A DNA stretch of 64,000 bases, taken from Lachnospiraceae bacterium. GTDB taxonomy: Bacteria > Bacillota > Clostridia > Lachnospirales > Lachnospiraceae. Numbering within the stretch: the first letter of the stretch is position 1; each line of letters opens with the position of its first letter. The notes beneath the pieces were generated by a model that was given only the letters and a program-made list of their open reading frames with translations, was not told the origin of the DNA and did no database searches. Positions 18,171-27,407 of this stretch are shown here, one piece after another. The stretch lies in the NCBI GenBank assembly GCA_017468395.1, contig JAFUIR010000009.1:1-64000 (forward strand), read 5' to 3'. A program made the position numbers and the translations under genes.

Positions 18171-19652
18171 TTAGTGACCTCCTCTCAATTGTATCTGTAA
18201 TATCTTTTTTGTATTCGCATCAATTTTATATTCTTCACTGATACGGTGCCCAATTACCCACAAAACATGATTTTCCCGGGTTAATAACCAAATGTCATCT
18301 CTTTCACCTTTAGGAATCTTTTCATCCACCATATAATCTTGTAAAGACTTCTTTGACAGTTGGCTATTGATAGTCAGATAATCGCCGGCATTGCGGTTCC
18401 TAATCACCAGCGGTTTATCTATTTTATCACAGTTGAACCATTTCGTACACTGATTTCGTGGAATATCCATGGATTTTTCATAAGAAAATGTGGAAAATTC
18501 CAAGTCGCCCAGCCCCGGTATATGAATAGTACCTTGAAAATCCAAAGGGATTTCCCATACGCACTTTTCCTTTGGGGAAGGCATATGGCTGTTTTTGCAA
18601 TTTTTTTTCTTTTCAAAAATAACCATGTCATATTGTCTTCTGACACTAATTCCGTAAGGAAGAGAAATTTGTCTGTTTCCGTCTTGTTCAAACAAGGTCA
18701 TAACATCGCAAACGTGCGTGGCTGTAATGTCTTTTTTGGTGGAAGTCAAAGTCTCTACCACTTTCAAAATCAACTGTTTGCGGATTAAACTATGCAAGTT
18801 TTTAAATTCCGCAACCTTGAGCTGCAATTCTGCCTCACAATCAACTTGCGGCACTTGTCCCTCTTTCGGACAGTTTCCCTCCGGTAGCGGCTGCGGCGGC
18901 ATTACACATACCGCATAAGCGGTTTCCACAGCGCTGTGAATAAAATCTTCCGCTTCCTGCATCAAATCCGCTGTATGATTCATGTGCGCCACCGCTCCTT
19001 CCGCAACTTCACTCTCCGCATAAGGAAGAATATGGTGACGGATTTTATTCCTCGTATAAGTATCTTCGCTATTTGTCTTATCTATACAAAAAGGAATTCC
19101 CCTGTCTTGTAAAAATTCTTCGATTTCCAAGCGGGACACACTCAAAAGGGGGCGGATAATATTGTCCCTCACAGGTCTGATACTGCAAAGACCGGAAATT
19201 CCTGTTCCGCGGAAGAGATGAAATAGCATGGTTTCCGCGCGGTCATTACTATTGTGGGCCACTGCGATTTTTGCCTTTCCCATACGCACTGCCTGCGACG
19301 CCTGCTCCTTTAACACTCTTTCGAAGGCTTCGTAACGGACCTTTCTGCCTGCCTCTTCTGTGGATATACCCTGCTGCCTGGCCAGAATCTCCACCTTTTC
19401 TTCCGCCACAAAGCAAGGAATTTGCAACTTACTGCACAGGTCTTTCACATAGGCCGCATCCGCACCCGCCTCCGGACGTATGCCATGATTGACATGCACC
19501 ACCATCAGAGAAAAATCTATGGTTTTTTGCAGTTCCTTTAACACAAATAAGAGGCAAACAGAGTCTGCCCCTCCTGAAACTCCGGCTACAACCATATCAC
19601 CTGCCGACAGCATATGATGTTTTTTCACATAAGCACTGACTTTTTCAATCAT
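18171..19652 (-). CDS. tilS: tRNA(Ile)-lysidine synthetase
   Basis: A 493-aa enzyme that adds lysine to C34 of tRNA-Ile(CAU), changing decoding from AUG to AUA. The N-terminal PP-loop ATP pyrophosphatase motif SGGADSV is at about 26-32, with AHNSNDRAETMLF and IRPLL following. The C-terminal substrate-binding domain (TilS_C-like, RNRNAGDYL...KKSLQDYMVDEKIP) is present. The middle contains a Cys/Pro-rich stretch that is longer than in short homologues. Confidence 0.95.
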   Translation of the reverse strand: MIEKVSAYVKKHHMLSAGDMVVAGVSGGADSVCLLFVLKELQKTIDFSLMVVHVNHGIRPEAGADAAYVKDLCSKLQIPCFVAEEKVEILARQQGISTEEAGRKVRYEAFERVLKEQASQAVRMGKAKIAVAHNSNDRAETMLFHLFRGTGISGLCSIRPVRDNIIRPLLSVSRLEIEEFLQDRGIPFCIDKTNSEDTYTRNKIRHHILPYAESEVAEGAVAHMNHTADLMQEAEDFIHSAVETAYAVCVMPPQPLPEGNCPKEGQVPQVDCEAELQLKVAEFKNLHSLIRKQLILKVVETLTSTKKDITATHVCDVMTLFEQDGNRQISLPYGISVRRQYDMVIFEKKKNCKNSHMPSPKEKCVWEIPLDFQGTIHIPGLGDLEFSTFSYEKSMDIPRNQCTKWFNCDKIDKPLVIRNRNAGDYLTINSQLSKKSLQDYMVDEKIPKGERDDIWLLTRENHVLWVIGHRISEEYKIDANTKKILQIQLRGGH

Positions 19653-19717
19653 AACCCAGCCTGATTTCTTTCGTAATATCTATTGTCAATATAGCCTTTT
19701 TCCTCAAAAAAAGCAAG

Positions 19718-20905
19718 TTATGAGTTTTCCCAGACGCCAATAACAATAATGCTCATATCGTCCCGAATATTACCTTTGCTTCTTCGGATGATATATTGCA
19801 GTAACATTTGGGCAATCTCCTTGGGATTGCGTAAATCGATATTACTGATTACCTGACACAAATCTTCACCGTAACCATGTTCTTCCATGGCATCTACCAC
19901 GCCGTCAGACATCATAATGATGTAATCCCCGTCCATCATTTTCCGCCGGGTAATTTCCGCATCCACCCCTCGGAAGATACCAAGAGGCAGGGTTCTGGCA
20001 GAAATCTGCTCGACCATGTGCGCCCTTTTTAAGAAGGAGGAAGCTGCCCCGATTTTACAAAATTCACAAGTTCCTTTGTATAAATTCAGTTCACAAATAT
20101 CAAGGGTGGACATATTTTGCTCCTCGCCCCTTGCCACCAGACTGCCATTTACCAGATTAAGGGCTGTACTGTAAGAATAGCCTGCATCCAAAAATTTTTC
20201 CATCAAATCCAGCACCATTTCACTATCCTCACAGGCTTTTTCCCCGGAGCCCATTCCGTCAGAGAGCAAAATGGTTACTTTGCCCTGTTCCGACTCTACG
20301 ATGGAATAGTTATCGCCGGATATGGTTTCCGTCTCTTTAATTGCTCTGGCAGTGCCCGTCAAAAAAGAAAAGGGCGGCTCCTCCACGAAAGTATAGTAGC
20401 GGAAATCTTTGTCCACAAAGTAGGGGCTTGTTACCGCCGCTTCTACACGCATGTCCAAAAGAACAGACAAAATATCCGCTATATCTTCTGTGCGGTATCC
20501 CCCCTGCCTGTCCGTTCTGATAGCAATACCAATGCTCTTTTTGCCGTCTTCCCGCACAATGTAGTAGATGTCATGCACCTCCACACGCTCCGCCTTCAGG
20601 GCTTGGATGATTTTACGGCTCACTTTTTCTTCCATCATGCGGTAATTAAAAACTTCCCCTGCTACCTGAGACATGATTTGTGCCATTTCACTTAAGTTTT
20701 CCGCCAACAGGCAACGGTTTTCCCACAATTTTCTCTGGTATAACGTACCGCTTCTGTCTTTGTCAGTCTCTTTCCACTCAAAATCCTTATCAAAACTTTT
20801 TGCCAGTTCCCGAAAGGACTCTGCGTAAGTCAGCAGTTTCTTTTTTCCATACTCTGAAAGCAGAAACATTTTTTCCGCTTCGTATTCATCAACCACTTTT
20901 TTCAT
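19718..20905 (-). CDS. SpoIIE-type PP2C serine phosphatase without a membrane domain
   Basis: 395 aa from ATG at 20905, chosen for the GGGAGG SD; an in-frame ATG 66 bp upstream lacks one. The C-terminal 200 residues are a PPM/PP2C-SpoIIE domain with metal-binding aspartates in LLSDGMGSGEKA and IIMMSDGVVDAME. The N-terminal part is helical, without transmembrane segments, so this is shorter than B. subtilis SpoIIE (about 830 aa, membrane-bound). It may dephosphorylate an anti-anti-sigma factor such as SpoIIAA. It sits between divIC and tilS, the locus of spoIIE in many Firmicutes. Confidence 0.85.
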   Translation of the reverse strand: MKKVVDEYEAEKMFLLSEYGKKKLLTYAESFRELAKSFDKDFEWKETDKDRSGTLYQRKLWENRCLLAENLSEMAQIMSQVAGEVFNYRMMEEKVSRKIIQALKAERVEVHDIYYIVREDGKKSIGIAIRTDRQGGYRTEDIADILSVLLDMRVEAAVTSPYFVDKDFRYYTFVEEPPFSFLTGTARAIKETETISGDNYSIVESEQGKVTILLSDGMGSGEKACEDSEMVLDLMEKFLDAGYSYSTALNLVNGSLVARGEEQNMSTLDICELNLYKGTCEFCKIGAASSFLKRAHMVEQISARTLPLGIFRGVDAEITRRKMMDGDYIIMMSDGVVDAMEEHGYGEDLCQVISNIDLRNPKEIAQMLLQYIIRRSKGNIRDDMSIIVIGVWENS

Positions 20906-21002
20906 AATCAGCCTCCCTCTTCTGCCATAACTCATTTTATTATAAAAAAGAGCCCCGTCACTATTTGTCAAAACGTGATTGCGTCCTGCCTATTTCTCTC
21001 GA

Positions 21003-21040
21003 CAAAAAAAGAGTTGCCCCAAAAAGCAACTCTTTTATAA
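21003..21040 (-). terminator. Terminator after divIC
   Basis: On the minus strand AAAAGAGTTGC/GCAACTCTTTT forms a stem followed by a T-run, 15 bp after the divIC stop. Confidence 0.8.
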
Positions 21041-21054
21041 AAACGTATTATCTT

Positions 21055-21363
21055 TTATTCCTCTTTCATCAAGATTTCGTCTTCATATACCAGACCCAGT
21101 TTTTCCTTGGCCATTTCTTCCACATATTTCTTGGTCTGGGTATATTTGCGATATTCTTCTATTTCCTCCGTGCGTTCTTTTTCATCTTCTATCTGCTGGT
21201 TCAAAGACTGTATTTTTTCCTGATAGTCCGCACTTTTCGCATTCAGTTCCACACTCTTAACCGCAACTACCACCAGAATCATCACTACAACCAGGGAAAC
21301 CAAAAACATACTAAACCGGTTTTGATTCCGTCTGCGGTAAGCCGCTTTTTTTCTCTTCGCCAT
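21055..21363 (-). CDS. divIC: Septum formation initiator (DivIC/FtsL-like)
   Basis: A 102-aa bitopic protein: a basic N-terminus (KRKKAAYRRR), one membrane helix (about 19-36) and an extracytoplasmic coiled coil (YQEKIQSLNQQIEDEKER). It fits the DivIC/FtsB family, which links the FtsQ-L-B complex to septal peptidoglycan synthesis. Its place downstream of yabP-yabQ is the standard sporulation/division locus. Confidence 0.85.
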   Translation of the reverse strand: MAKRKKAAYRRRNQNRFSMFLVSLVVVMILVVVAVKSVELNAKSADYQEKIQSLNQQIEDEKERTEEIEEYRKYTQTKKYVEEMAKEKLGLVYEDEILMKEE

Positions 21364-21373
21364 GAAAAAACCT

Positions 21374-21793
21374 CTATTTCTGTTGTTGTTTACATAATAT
21401 TATTTTAAGTAATTTATACAGTGCCGTCAACCTCTTTTTTATGAAACGCCCTATCCGAAGCAATACACCTGTCACTTTTCGCAAAAAGCCGGACAATATG
21501 CGCACAAACCAAGGACTGACTGTCTTTAAATAGACAAACATTCCTCCCAAGGCACCGAACACGGCAAACCATCTCAAATTACCGTTTCCCATACTGTACA
21601 TAAGGGCAAAAACAGATAATGCGCAAAATACCCAAAACAGCAAGTCTTCCAGGGAAACAAAAAAACTGTTATGACGAATCACTCTTCGGAATATTCTCAG
21701 CAGATCGTACACAAAAGTAATGAAAATCCCCATTGCGATGGAATAACACAAAAAGAGATTTTCATGGGCCATGGGATTACTCATTCCATACAC
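21374..21793 (-). CDS. yabQ: Spore cortex biosynthesis protein YabQ
   Basis: A 139-aa membrane protein with about three hydrophobic segments in its first 90 residues and a basic C-terminal tail. In B. subtilis YabQ localises to the forespore membrane and is needed for cortex formation. It follows yabP by 5 bp. Confidence 0.85.
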   Translation of the reverse strand: MYGMSNPMAHENLFLCYSIAMGIFITFVYDLLRIFRRVIRHNSFFVSLEDLLFWVFCALSVFALMYSMGNGNLRWFAVFGALGGMFVYLKTVSPWFVRILSGFLRKVTGVLLRIGRFIKKRLTALYKLLKIILCKQQQK

Positions 21794-21798
21794 CCGCT

Positions 21799-22089
21799 CT
21801 ACTTAAATAATTTCGTCAAAAATGATTCTGATTTGTTGTGATAGCCGGTGGCTTCCGAATAGGCCAGACTATCAATTCTTCCATCTATATCCACTTCGCC
21901 TTTTTCCAGCGTCAGTCTGTTCACATGCAAATCGTCACCTTTAATCATGAGCATTCCCTGATCTGTTTCCAGCAGAATCTCGTGAATATCAAACGAGAGT
22001 ACATCTGATACTCCGTTTATGGTACATGTCCTTCTGTTGGTCAGCATTATTTTATGTACCCTTTGTTTCGCACTAGTAATGTCTTCCAT
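21799..22089 (-). CDS. yabP: Sporulation protein YabP
   Basis: A 96-aa soluble YabP/YqfC-family protein. The beta-rich pattern (NRRTCTINGVSDVLSFDIHE, LMIKGDDLHVNRLTLEKGEVDIDG) matches the family. A spore-coat or cortex assembly role is known from relatives. It starts the yabP-yabQ-divIC operon with a clear GGGGG SD. Confidence 0.9.
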   Translation of the reverse strand: MEDITSAKQRVHKIMLTNRRTCTINGVSDVLSFDIHEILLETDQGMLMIKGDDLHVNRLTLEKGEVDIDGRIDSLAYSEATGYHNKSESFLTKLFK

Positions 22090-22175
22090 ATTTTACCCCC
22101 GTTTTCCAAAATTGTTTTATTCCTTGTAAATATATGATACGGGGATGAAAAATATGACTTGCAAAGGGCTGCCGT

Positions 22176-22415
22176 TTACAGATAGCGGAAAAGTTCTGCG
22201 GCTTCTTCTTTGCGCACAGTTTCCTGCACGTCCAAAACTTCCACTTTTACATCCTTATTACCAAAAGAAATGGTAATAATGTCACCGGCTTTTACCGTAG
22301 CCGATGCTTTTGCCGGTTTATCATTAATTAACACCCGTCCACTGTCGCAGGCTTCATTTGCCACGGTGCGGCGTTTAATCAGACGGGAAACTTTTAAATA
22401 TTTATCAAGTCTCAT
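22176..22415 (-). CDS. S4-domain RNA-binding protein (RqcP/Hsp15-like)
   Basis: A 79-aa single S4 domain (MRLDKYLKVSRLIKRRTVANEAC, VLINDKPAKASATVKAGD). Firmicute members of this group (YabO/RqcP) act in ribosome-associated quality control on stalled 50S subunits. Located between hup and yabP as in B. subtilis. Confidence 0.9.
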   Translation of the reverse strand: MRLDKYLKVSRLIKRRTVANEACDSGRVLINDKPAKASATVKAGDIITISFGNKDVKVEVLDVQETVRKEEAAELFRYL

Positions 22416-22429
22416 TTCAAATCCTTCTT

Positions 22430-22463
22430 TCCAAAAAAAGAGAACCTAACAATAGGTTCTCTT
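22430..22463 (-). terminator. hup terminator
   Basis: On the minus strand AGAGAACCT/AGGTTCTCT with a 6-nt loop is followed by TTTTTTT, 22 bp after the hup stop. Confidence 0.85.
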
Positions 22464-22484
22464 GATTATCCGTAAACTTTTTTA

Positions 22485-22760
22485 TTATGCGTTTACAACA
22501 TCTTTCAGTGCTTTACCAGCTTTGAATTTAGGAGCTTTAGAAGCTGCAATCTTCATAACTTCTTTAGTCTGAGGATTTCTGCCTTCTCTTGCTTTTCTTT
22601 CGCTAACTTCGAAAGTACCAAAGCCTACCAACTGAACCTTACCACCCTTTTTCAGTTCATCTGTAACTACGTTTGTGAATGCAACCAAAGCTTTCTCTGC
22701 ATCTTTTTTGGAAATACCAGCCTGCTCAGCCATAGCTGCTACTAATTCTGTTTTGTTCAT
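22485..22760 (-). CDS. hup: HU family DNA-binding protein
   Basis: A 91-aa histone-like protein that bends and compacts DNA. It has the HU signature GFGTFEVSERKAREGRNPQT and a C-terminal KFKAGKALKD. It is probably transcribed alone and strongly, between its consensus promoter and its terminator. Confidence 0.97.
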   Translation of the reverse strand: MNKTELVAAMAEQAGISKKDAEKALVAFTNVVTDELKKGGKVQLVGFGTFEVSERKAREGRNPQTKEVMKIAASKAPKFKAGKALKDVVNA

Positions 22761-22834
22761 CTCGAACTCCTCCTCTGAATTGAGTTTTCTACTTGTATCT
22801 TCTAGATGTTCCTTTATTGAAACGTCTATAAATA

Positions 22835-22863
22835 TTTATAGTCGTTTTTTTTTTTCTTGTCAA
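22835..22863 (-). promoter_or_regulatory. Strong promoter of hup
   Basis: On the minus strand: TTGACA, 17 bp containing an A-tract, then TATAAA. The spacer A11 tract may add curvature or UP-like strength. It is about 75 bp upstream of the hup start. Confidence 0.8.
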
Positions 22864-22893
22864 GTTTTTTTGGCTATTTTTGGGGGTTTGACC

Positions 22894-23610
22894 CTATTTT
22901 TCGTTGTGCGGCTCGTATCTGTCTATAATATCCGCTATTCTATCCGTTAAAATCTGCTCTTGCGACAGTTTATACACCCGGGAAATATCCGATACAGCCA
23001 AAAGAATATCGCCCACCGCTTTTTCTGCTTCGGGGCTGTAATCCGTGTGTTTAAGCGCTTCCAGACGCTCCACTGCCTTTTTCAGATTTTCAATATCTTC
23101 CTCGAAAGAAGATGTCTGACCGTAATACTTGTCCACTTTTTTCAAAATCTTAGGCGCACGGGTCAGTGCCGGAAGTTCCATGGGAATCTCCCGCAGGGGT
23201 GACTCAATCCAGGTCTTGCCTTCTTTTTCTTTTTTCTTAATTTCTTCCCAATTTTCCAATACCTGACCGGAAGATTCCACCTCTGCCTCGCCAAATACAT
23301 GGGGATGCCTACGGACCATTTTTTCCGCAACCTCATTTACTACATCTTCCATAGTAAAAAGACCTTCTTCTTTGGCAATCTGGGCATGCATCACTACCTG
23401 TAGCAATACGTCTCCCAGTTCTTCCCTTAAATTCTCCGCATTTCCTGTCTGCTCCAAAATGCGGATGGCCGACAAAACTTCCGCTGCTTCTTCCATCATG
23501 CAGGGACGCAGACTGTGGTGGGTCTGCTCCTTATCCCAAGGACAGCCGTTTTCACTTCTCAGCGTGCGGATAATCTCTATAAAATCATTGTAAGTATATT
23601 GCTTGCTCAT
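22894..23610 (-). CDS. mazG: Nucleoside triphosphate pyrophosphohydrolase MazG
   Basis: A 238-aa house-cleaning NTPase. The MazG motif is clear: GCPWDKEQTHHSLRP, EEAAEVLSAI and EELGDVLLQVVMHAQI supply the EExxE...ExxD metal site. Only one full domain plus a shorter C-terminal half is present. It starts 10 bp downstream of the PEGA lipoprotein gene. Confidence 0.95.
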   Translation of the reverse strand: MSKQYTYNDFIEIIRTLRSENGCPWDKEQTHHSLRPCMMEEAAEVLSAIRILEQTGNAENLREELGDVLLQVVMHAQIAKEEGLFTMEDVVNEVAEKMVRRHPHVFGEAEVESSGQVLENWEEIKKKEKEGKTWIESPLREIPMELPALTRAPKILKKVDKYYGQTSSFEEDIENLKKAVERLEALKHTDYSPEAEKAVGDILLAVSDISRVYKLSQEQILTDRIADIIDRYEPHNEK

Positions 23611-23619
23611 TTTGCTCTC

Positions 23620-24939
23620 CTACAAATCAATAGACGGTACTAAATCTGCAAAGGAATAGGAAATATCCTTAGACTCTCCGTCCACCTGAATCGTATAACT
23701 TCTGGTGGTATAACCGGTTTTTCTCAAAGTAACCACATGAGGGCCTTCCACCTTTTTGAAACTGACAGGTGCCATACCTATATAATTTCCGTCCACATAC
23801 ACTTCTGCGCCTTCAGGGGCATTTATATACACCAGATAACTACCTGTGGCCACGCTGCTGCCTGGGGTACTGCTTTCTTTTTCTTCCTCCTCCTCTTTTT
23901 CCTTAGAATCGGAAGAAGTCATGCTGACCGTAAGACCGCCGGAAGGTTCTGCAACTCGGAAATAAGATGTCAATGTATCGTACCCTGCTGCCGCAGCCAA
24001 AAGCTGATGGATACCATATTCTAACCGCACAGGCATGGAAGCATCAATCTGGCTGCCGTCTACATATAAAGTTGCCCCGGAGGGTGTCACTGTAAACAAC
24101 ACCTGACCATATTTTGTCTCTTCTACTTCCAAATCACCGATATCCAAAGTAACTTCTTCATTCCGTTTAATTACAACGTGCTTTTTACCGCCGCTGTTTT
24201 TTAGGGAAATACTGACATCATAAGTTCCCTCTGGCACTGTCAGCAGCATTTCGTCCGTGATGGGACGGATCATGGATTGACCCACTTCAATCCAACCGCC
24301 GAGAAACTGCTCATCGTTTGCCAGCCGCAAATAACCGTGCCCCTTCTCCACCACAATGCTGTGAACCGTAGTCCCGATTCCTCGGAAGGTCAGCACATCC
24401 GCACTGTTTAAGTCCATCAGTTCCATCTGCCTGCCGTCAGAGAAAATCAAAGTCTCTTCCGTTATTTTGTAAACATCCGAACCGATACTGACATCATGCC
24501 TTGTGGTGTTGATTTCATACCGCTGCACAGAAGCATTTTCCCAACATTCCGCAGAATACTGCAAGGTGTTTAGACGCTTTTTACTCTTTAAAAAAGTAAT
24601 GTCTACGATGTCCCCTTCTTCTATCTGGGCAAGGGCAAGGGCCTGTCCGTACTTGTCACTGTAAGTCGTGGTTCCATCGTAATTCAAAGTATATTTTTTA
24701 CCCACCGTATAATTATAAAAAGTGATGGTTTTTTCACCTTTATCAATCTTTGTTATAACAGCCGTGTCTGCACTGTCGTAACTTCCCGGTCCCGGCAACA
24801 TCACTACATTCCCCTGCTGTTCGCTCTCTTTTTCATTGTTTCCGGGCTCAGTTTGCCCATCGGAACATCCGGAAAGTGCCAGCATGAAACTCAGAACCAA
24901 GCCGGCACAAACCGTTTTCCATATTCTGTTCTTCGTCAT
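23620..24939 (-). CDS. PEGA-domain lipoprotein
   Basis: A 439-aa predicted lipoprotein: a basic N-terminus, a hydrophobic core and lipobox LALSGC, followed by a low-complexity linker. The middle is beta-rich; two PEGA-like modules near the C-terminus (GATLYVDGSQIDASMPVRLEYG and GAEVYVDGNYIGMAPVSFKKV) suggest a surface or envelope-binding role. An acidic/serine-rich linker separates the modules. The start at 24939 has an AAGGAG SD; an ATG 33 bp upstream lacks one. Function unknown. Confidence 0.8.
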   Translation of the reverse strand: MTKNRIWKTVCAGLVLSFMLALSGCSDGQTEPGNNEKESEQQGNVVMLPGPGSYDSADTAVITKIDKGEKTITFYNYTVGKKYTLNYDGTTTYSDKYGQALALAQIEEGDIVDITFLKSKKRLNTLQYSAECWENASVQRYEINTTRHDVSIGSDVYKITEETLIFSDGRQMELMDLNSADVLTFRGIGTTVHSIVVEKGHGYLRLANDEQFLGGWIEVGQSMIRPITDEMLLTVPEGTYDVSISLKNSGGKKHVVIKRNEEVTLDIGDLEVEETKYGQVLFTVTPSGATLYVDGSQIDASMPVRLEYGIHQLLAAAAGYDTLTSYFRVAEPSGGLTVSMTSSDSKEKEEEEEKESSTPGSSVATGSYLVYINAPEGAEVYVDGNYIGMAPVSFKKVEGPHVVTLRKTGYTTRSYTIQVDGESKDISYSFADLVPSIDL

Positions 24940-24993
24940 AACCTTTCTCTCCTTCGTACTTTTTTCTATCATATCACAAAGCCCCGGTAAAAA

Positions 24994-25983
24994 CTATATG
25001 GTTCTGAATATGGTATTTAAAAAATCCTGTTTCTCCTGCTCCTGCTCCACCACTTTCAGCAGCTTTTCCTGGTTTTTTCCGGGAATCCAGCCCTTATGGG
25101 AATTATAGTAAAAATTCACAATCTTCCAGAATTTTTCAGGGTACGCCAAACGATAGTACAGCGCCACAAATGACCTTGCAGGCAATTCATTTACCTCATT
25201 GTAGGCATTTAAAATCCTTTTGCCCAAATCCTTGGACCAGTTACTTTTTTCCAGAAGTTTTCTCATGTAAAGGTACAAGTCCCGGATTTGGTCGTCTATG
25301 ATGCACTTCTCAAAGTTGATAACCGCCTGACCGCCGGGAATTTCAATAATATTATGGTACTGATAGTCTCCGTGGCAAAAAGTACCTGTGGTGCGCAGAT
25401 AATCGGTCTCTCCCGGAAGCAAAAATTCTTCCCATTCTTTGGTTACCTCAAAGGCCTGCCCCATAAAATAGTCATATTCCCCCACCAGGTAAATTTCAAA
25501 AGGGGTTTTTTGACTTTTTTCCCGCAAATACTTTCTTACCCGTTTCAATTCCCTGTTATGTTTTTCATATTCTTTTTCCAAGCGGAAAACAGGCCACTCG
25601 GAAATTATTTCCTGCTGCCCCAGATTCATCTCTTTATGGAGATATGCCAAAGTCTTTACTCCCCGAAGGCAGTCCTGTATATCCAGAATGTTACACTCCT
25701 TACCTTCGAAATAAGTTTTTAAAATATAGGAAAGTCCGTCCTGCCCCTGTACCAGCAGCTCCCCTTCTTTGGTGGGAATAATCTGCTCTACCGGCACCGC
25801 TTTGCTTTCCCCGATTTTTTTCAGCAAAAGATCTTGCACCTGCGCTTTTTCTTTAGAACCCTGATATTCTTTGAAAATCAAAATCCCCTGATTCGTCTCA
25901 CAAAGAATAGCGCCTCGCCCCTTTCTGGTGCGAAGCACTTCTATTTCATATTGGTCCAACAAACCAATTACCCTGTCATTCAC
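24994..25983 (-). CDS. CotS/YutH-type spore coat kinase-like protein
   Basis: A 329-aa protein of the CotS group (aminoglycoside phosphotransferase/protein-kinase fold). Brenner-like catalytic motif FCHGDYQYHNII is followed by INFEKCIIDDQIRDLYLYMRK, where the usual D of the DFG-like site is E. Spore-coat assembly is the likely role. GTG at 25983 fits the GGGAGG SD (7-nt spacing); the upstream in-frame ATGs lie within or before the SD. Confidence 0.8.
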   Translation of the reverse strand: MNDRVIGLLDQYEIEVLRTRKGRGAILCETNQGILIFKEYQGSKEKAQVQDLLLKKIGESKAVPVEQIIPTKEGELLVQGQDGLSYILKTYFEGKECNILDIQDCLRGVKTLAYLHKEMNLGQQEIISEWPVFRLEKEYEKHNRELKRVRKYLREKSQKTPFEIYLVGEYDYFMGQAFEVTKEWEEFLLPGETDYLRTTGTFCHGDYQYHNIIEIPGGQAVINFEKCIIDDQIRDLYLYMRKLLEKSNWSKDLGKRILNAYNEVNELPARSFVALYYRLAYPEKFWKIVNFYYNSHKGWIPGKNQEKLLKVVEQEQEKQDFLNTIFRTI

Positions 25984-26057
25984 TGCCATTCCTCCCATAC
26001 ATCAATTCGCCCATCCACGGGTCTATCCTATCATATGAAAAGGAATGAAAAAGTATG

Positions 26058-27383
26058 TTAAGGAATCCTTGTCAAAAGATATTCTTTGGTGTTAAGGCTC
26101 GGGTCTTCCAATACTTCTTCCAGCAATCTTTGAAGCATCTCCCCAAGTTCCCTGCCGGGCTTCATGCCCGCATCAATCAAATCTTTTCCCGTCACGGCGA
26201 GAGTCTTTAAGGAAACACATTCCTGCCGCCTTACAATTTCCTCATAACAGCGCTGCCACAAGGCCAGACGCTCCTGTTTTTCCTGCTTTTTGTAATCGCT
26301 CTGAGCTGCCAAATCTGCTTTTTTTACCGGAAAAAGCAAAGGAAAAATATCTTCTCCGATTTTATTGATAGCCCGGCGCACAATAGCGGTAGTGGGAACC
26401 ACACCGTTTCCGTAATCGTGATAAAGCACCAGTTTGGTTACTTTATAAATAGTGTCGTTATCAAATTTCAGACGGCGCAAAATGCTTTTTGTCATTTCTT
26501 CCCCAAGTTTCGGATGTCCGTGAAAATGACTGATTCCATCCTCTCCTACCGTCTTGGACCCGGGTTTTCCAATATCGTGAAAAAGCATTGCCAAACGCAG
26601 TACTCTGTCCGCTTCAACTTCCAAAAGACTGTGCAAAGTATGTTCCCCCACCGTATAGCAATGGTGAGGATTGTTTTGTGCGCATTCCATGGCCACATCA
26701 AATTCCGGCAGAATCACCTTTGTAATGCCCATCTCGTAAGCCCGGCACAAATAGTCCGGATGGGGAGACACCAAAAGTTTTACCAGTTCCACCTGAATAC
26801 GCTCCGCACTGATATTTTTTAAAGTGCCCGACAGTTCCCGGATTGCACAGGCTGTCTCCTCTTCTATGGTATAACCCAGTTGGGCAGAAAAACGCACCGC
26901 CCGCATAATACGCAAGGCATCCTCTCCGAAACGCTCTCTTGCCTTTCCCACACATCGGATAATTCCTGCCTCAATGTCTTCCATGCCGCCAAACACATCC
27001 ACCAATCCGGCAGTCTCGTTGTAAGCCATGGCATTAATGGTGAAATCCCGGCGTTTTAAATCTTCTACCAAATTGGCGGTAAAAATTACTTCCTTGGGAT
27101 GTCTGCTATCCTCATAGGCACCATCAATACGGTAAGTCGTTACCTCGTAACCCTCTTTGTCCAGCATAACGGTTACCGTTCCATGCTGCAGACCGGTATC
27201 AATAGTACGGCGAAACAACGCCTTTACCTCCTGCGGTTTCGCAGAAGTGGTGATGTCCCAATCATCGGGCACCCTGCCCAAAATGGAATCCCTGACACAG
27301 CCTCCCACCGCATAAGCCTCATAACCCGCTTCCTGTATTGTGTTAATAATAAATGCCACCTTTTCCGGCAACTGAATCTTCAT
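26058..27383 (-). CDS. cca: CCA tRNA nucleotidyltransferase with HD domain
   Basis: A 441-aa class II CCA-adding enzyme. The nucleotidyltransferase motif GGCVRDSILGRVPDDWDITT supplies the DxD carboxylates; ERIQVELVKLL is the neck. An HD domain (LAMLFHDIGKP, HFHGHPKLGEEM) lies at about 240-310 as in bacterial HD-fused forms. This matters here because the window's two complete tRNAs do not encode CCA. Confidence 0.95.
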   Translation of the reverse strand: MKIQLPEKVAFIINTIQEAGYEAYAVGGCVRDSILGRVPDDWDITTSAKPQEVKALFRRTIDTGLQHGTVTVMLDKEGYEVTTYRIDGAYEDSRHPKEVIFTANLVEDLKRRDFTINAMAYNETAGLVDVFGGMEDIEAGIIRCVGKARERFGEDALRIMRAVRFSAQLGYTIEEETACAIRELSGTLKNISAERIQVELVKLLVSPHPDYLCRAYEMGITKVILPEFDVAMECAQNNPHHCYTVGEHTLHSLLEVEADRVLRLAMLFHDIGKPGSKTVGEDGISHFHGHPKLGEEMTKSILRRLKFDNDTIYKVTKLVLYHDYGNGVVPTTAIVRRAINKIGEDIFPLLFPVKKADLAAQSDYKKQEKQERLALWQRCYEEIVRRQECVSLKTLAVTGKDLIDAGMKPGRELGEMLQRLLEEVLEDPSLNTKEYLLTRIP

Positions 27384-27407
27384 AAACGTTCTCCGTAAAC
27401 CTTTTTC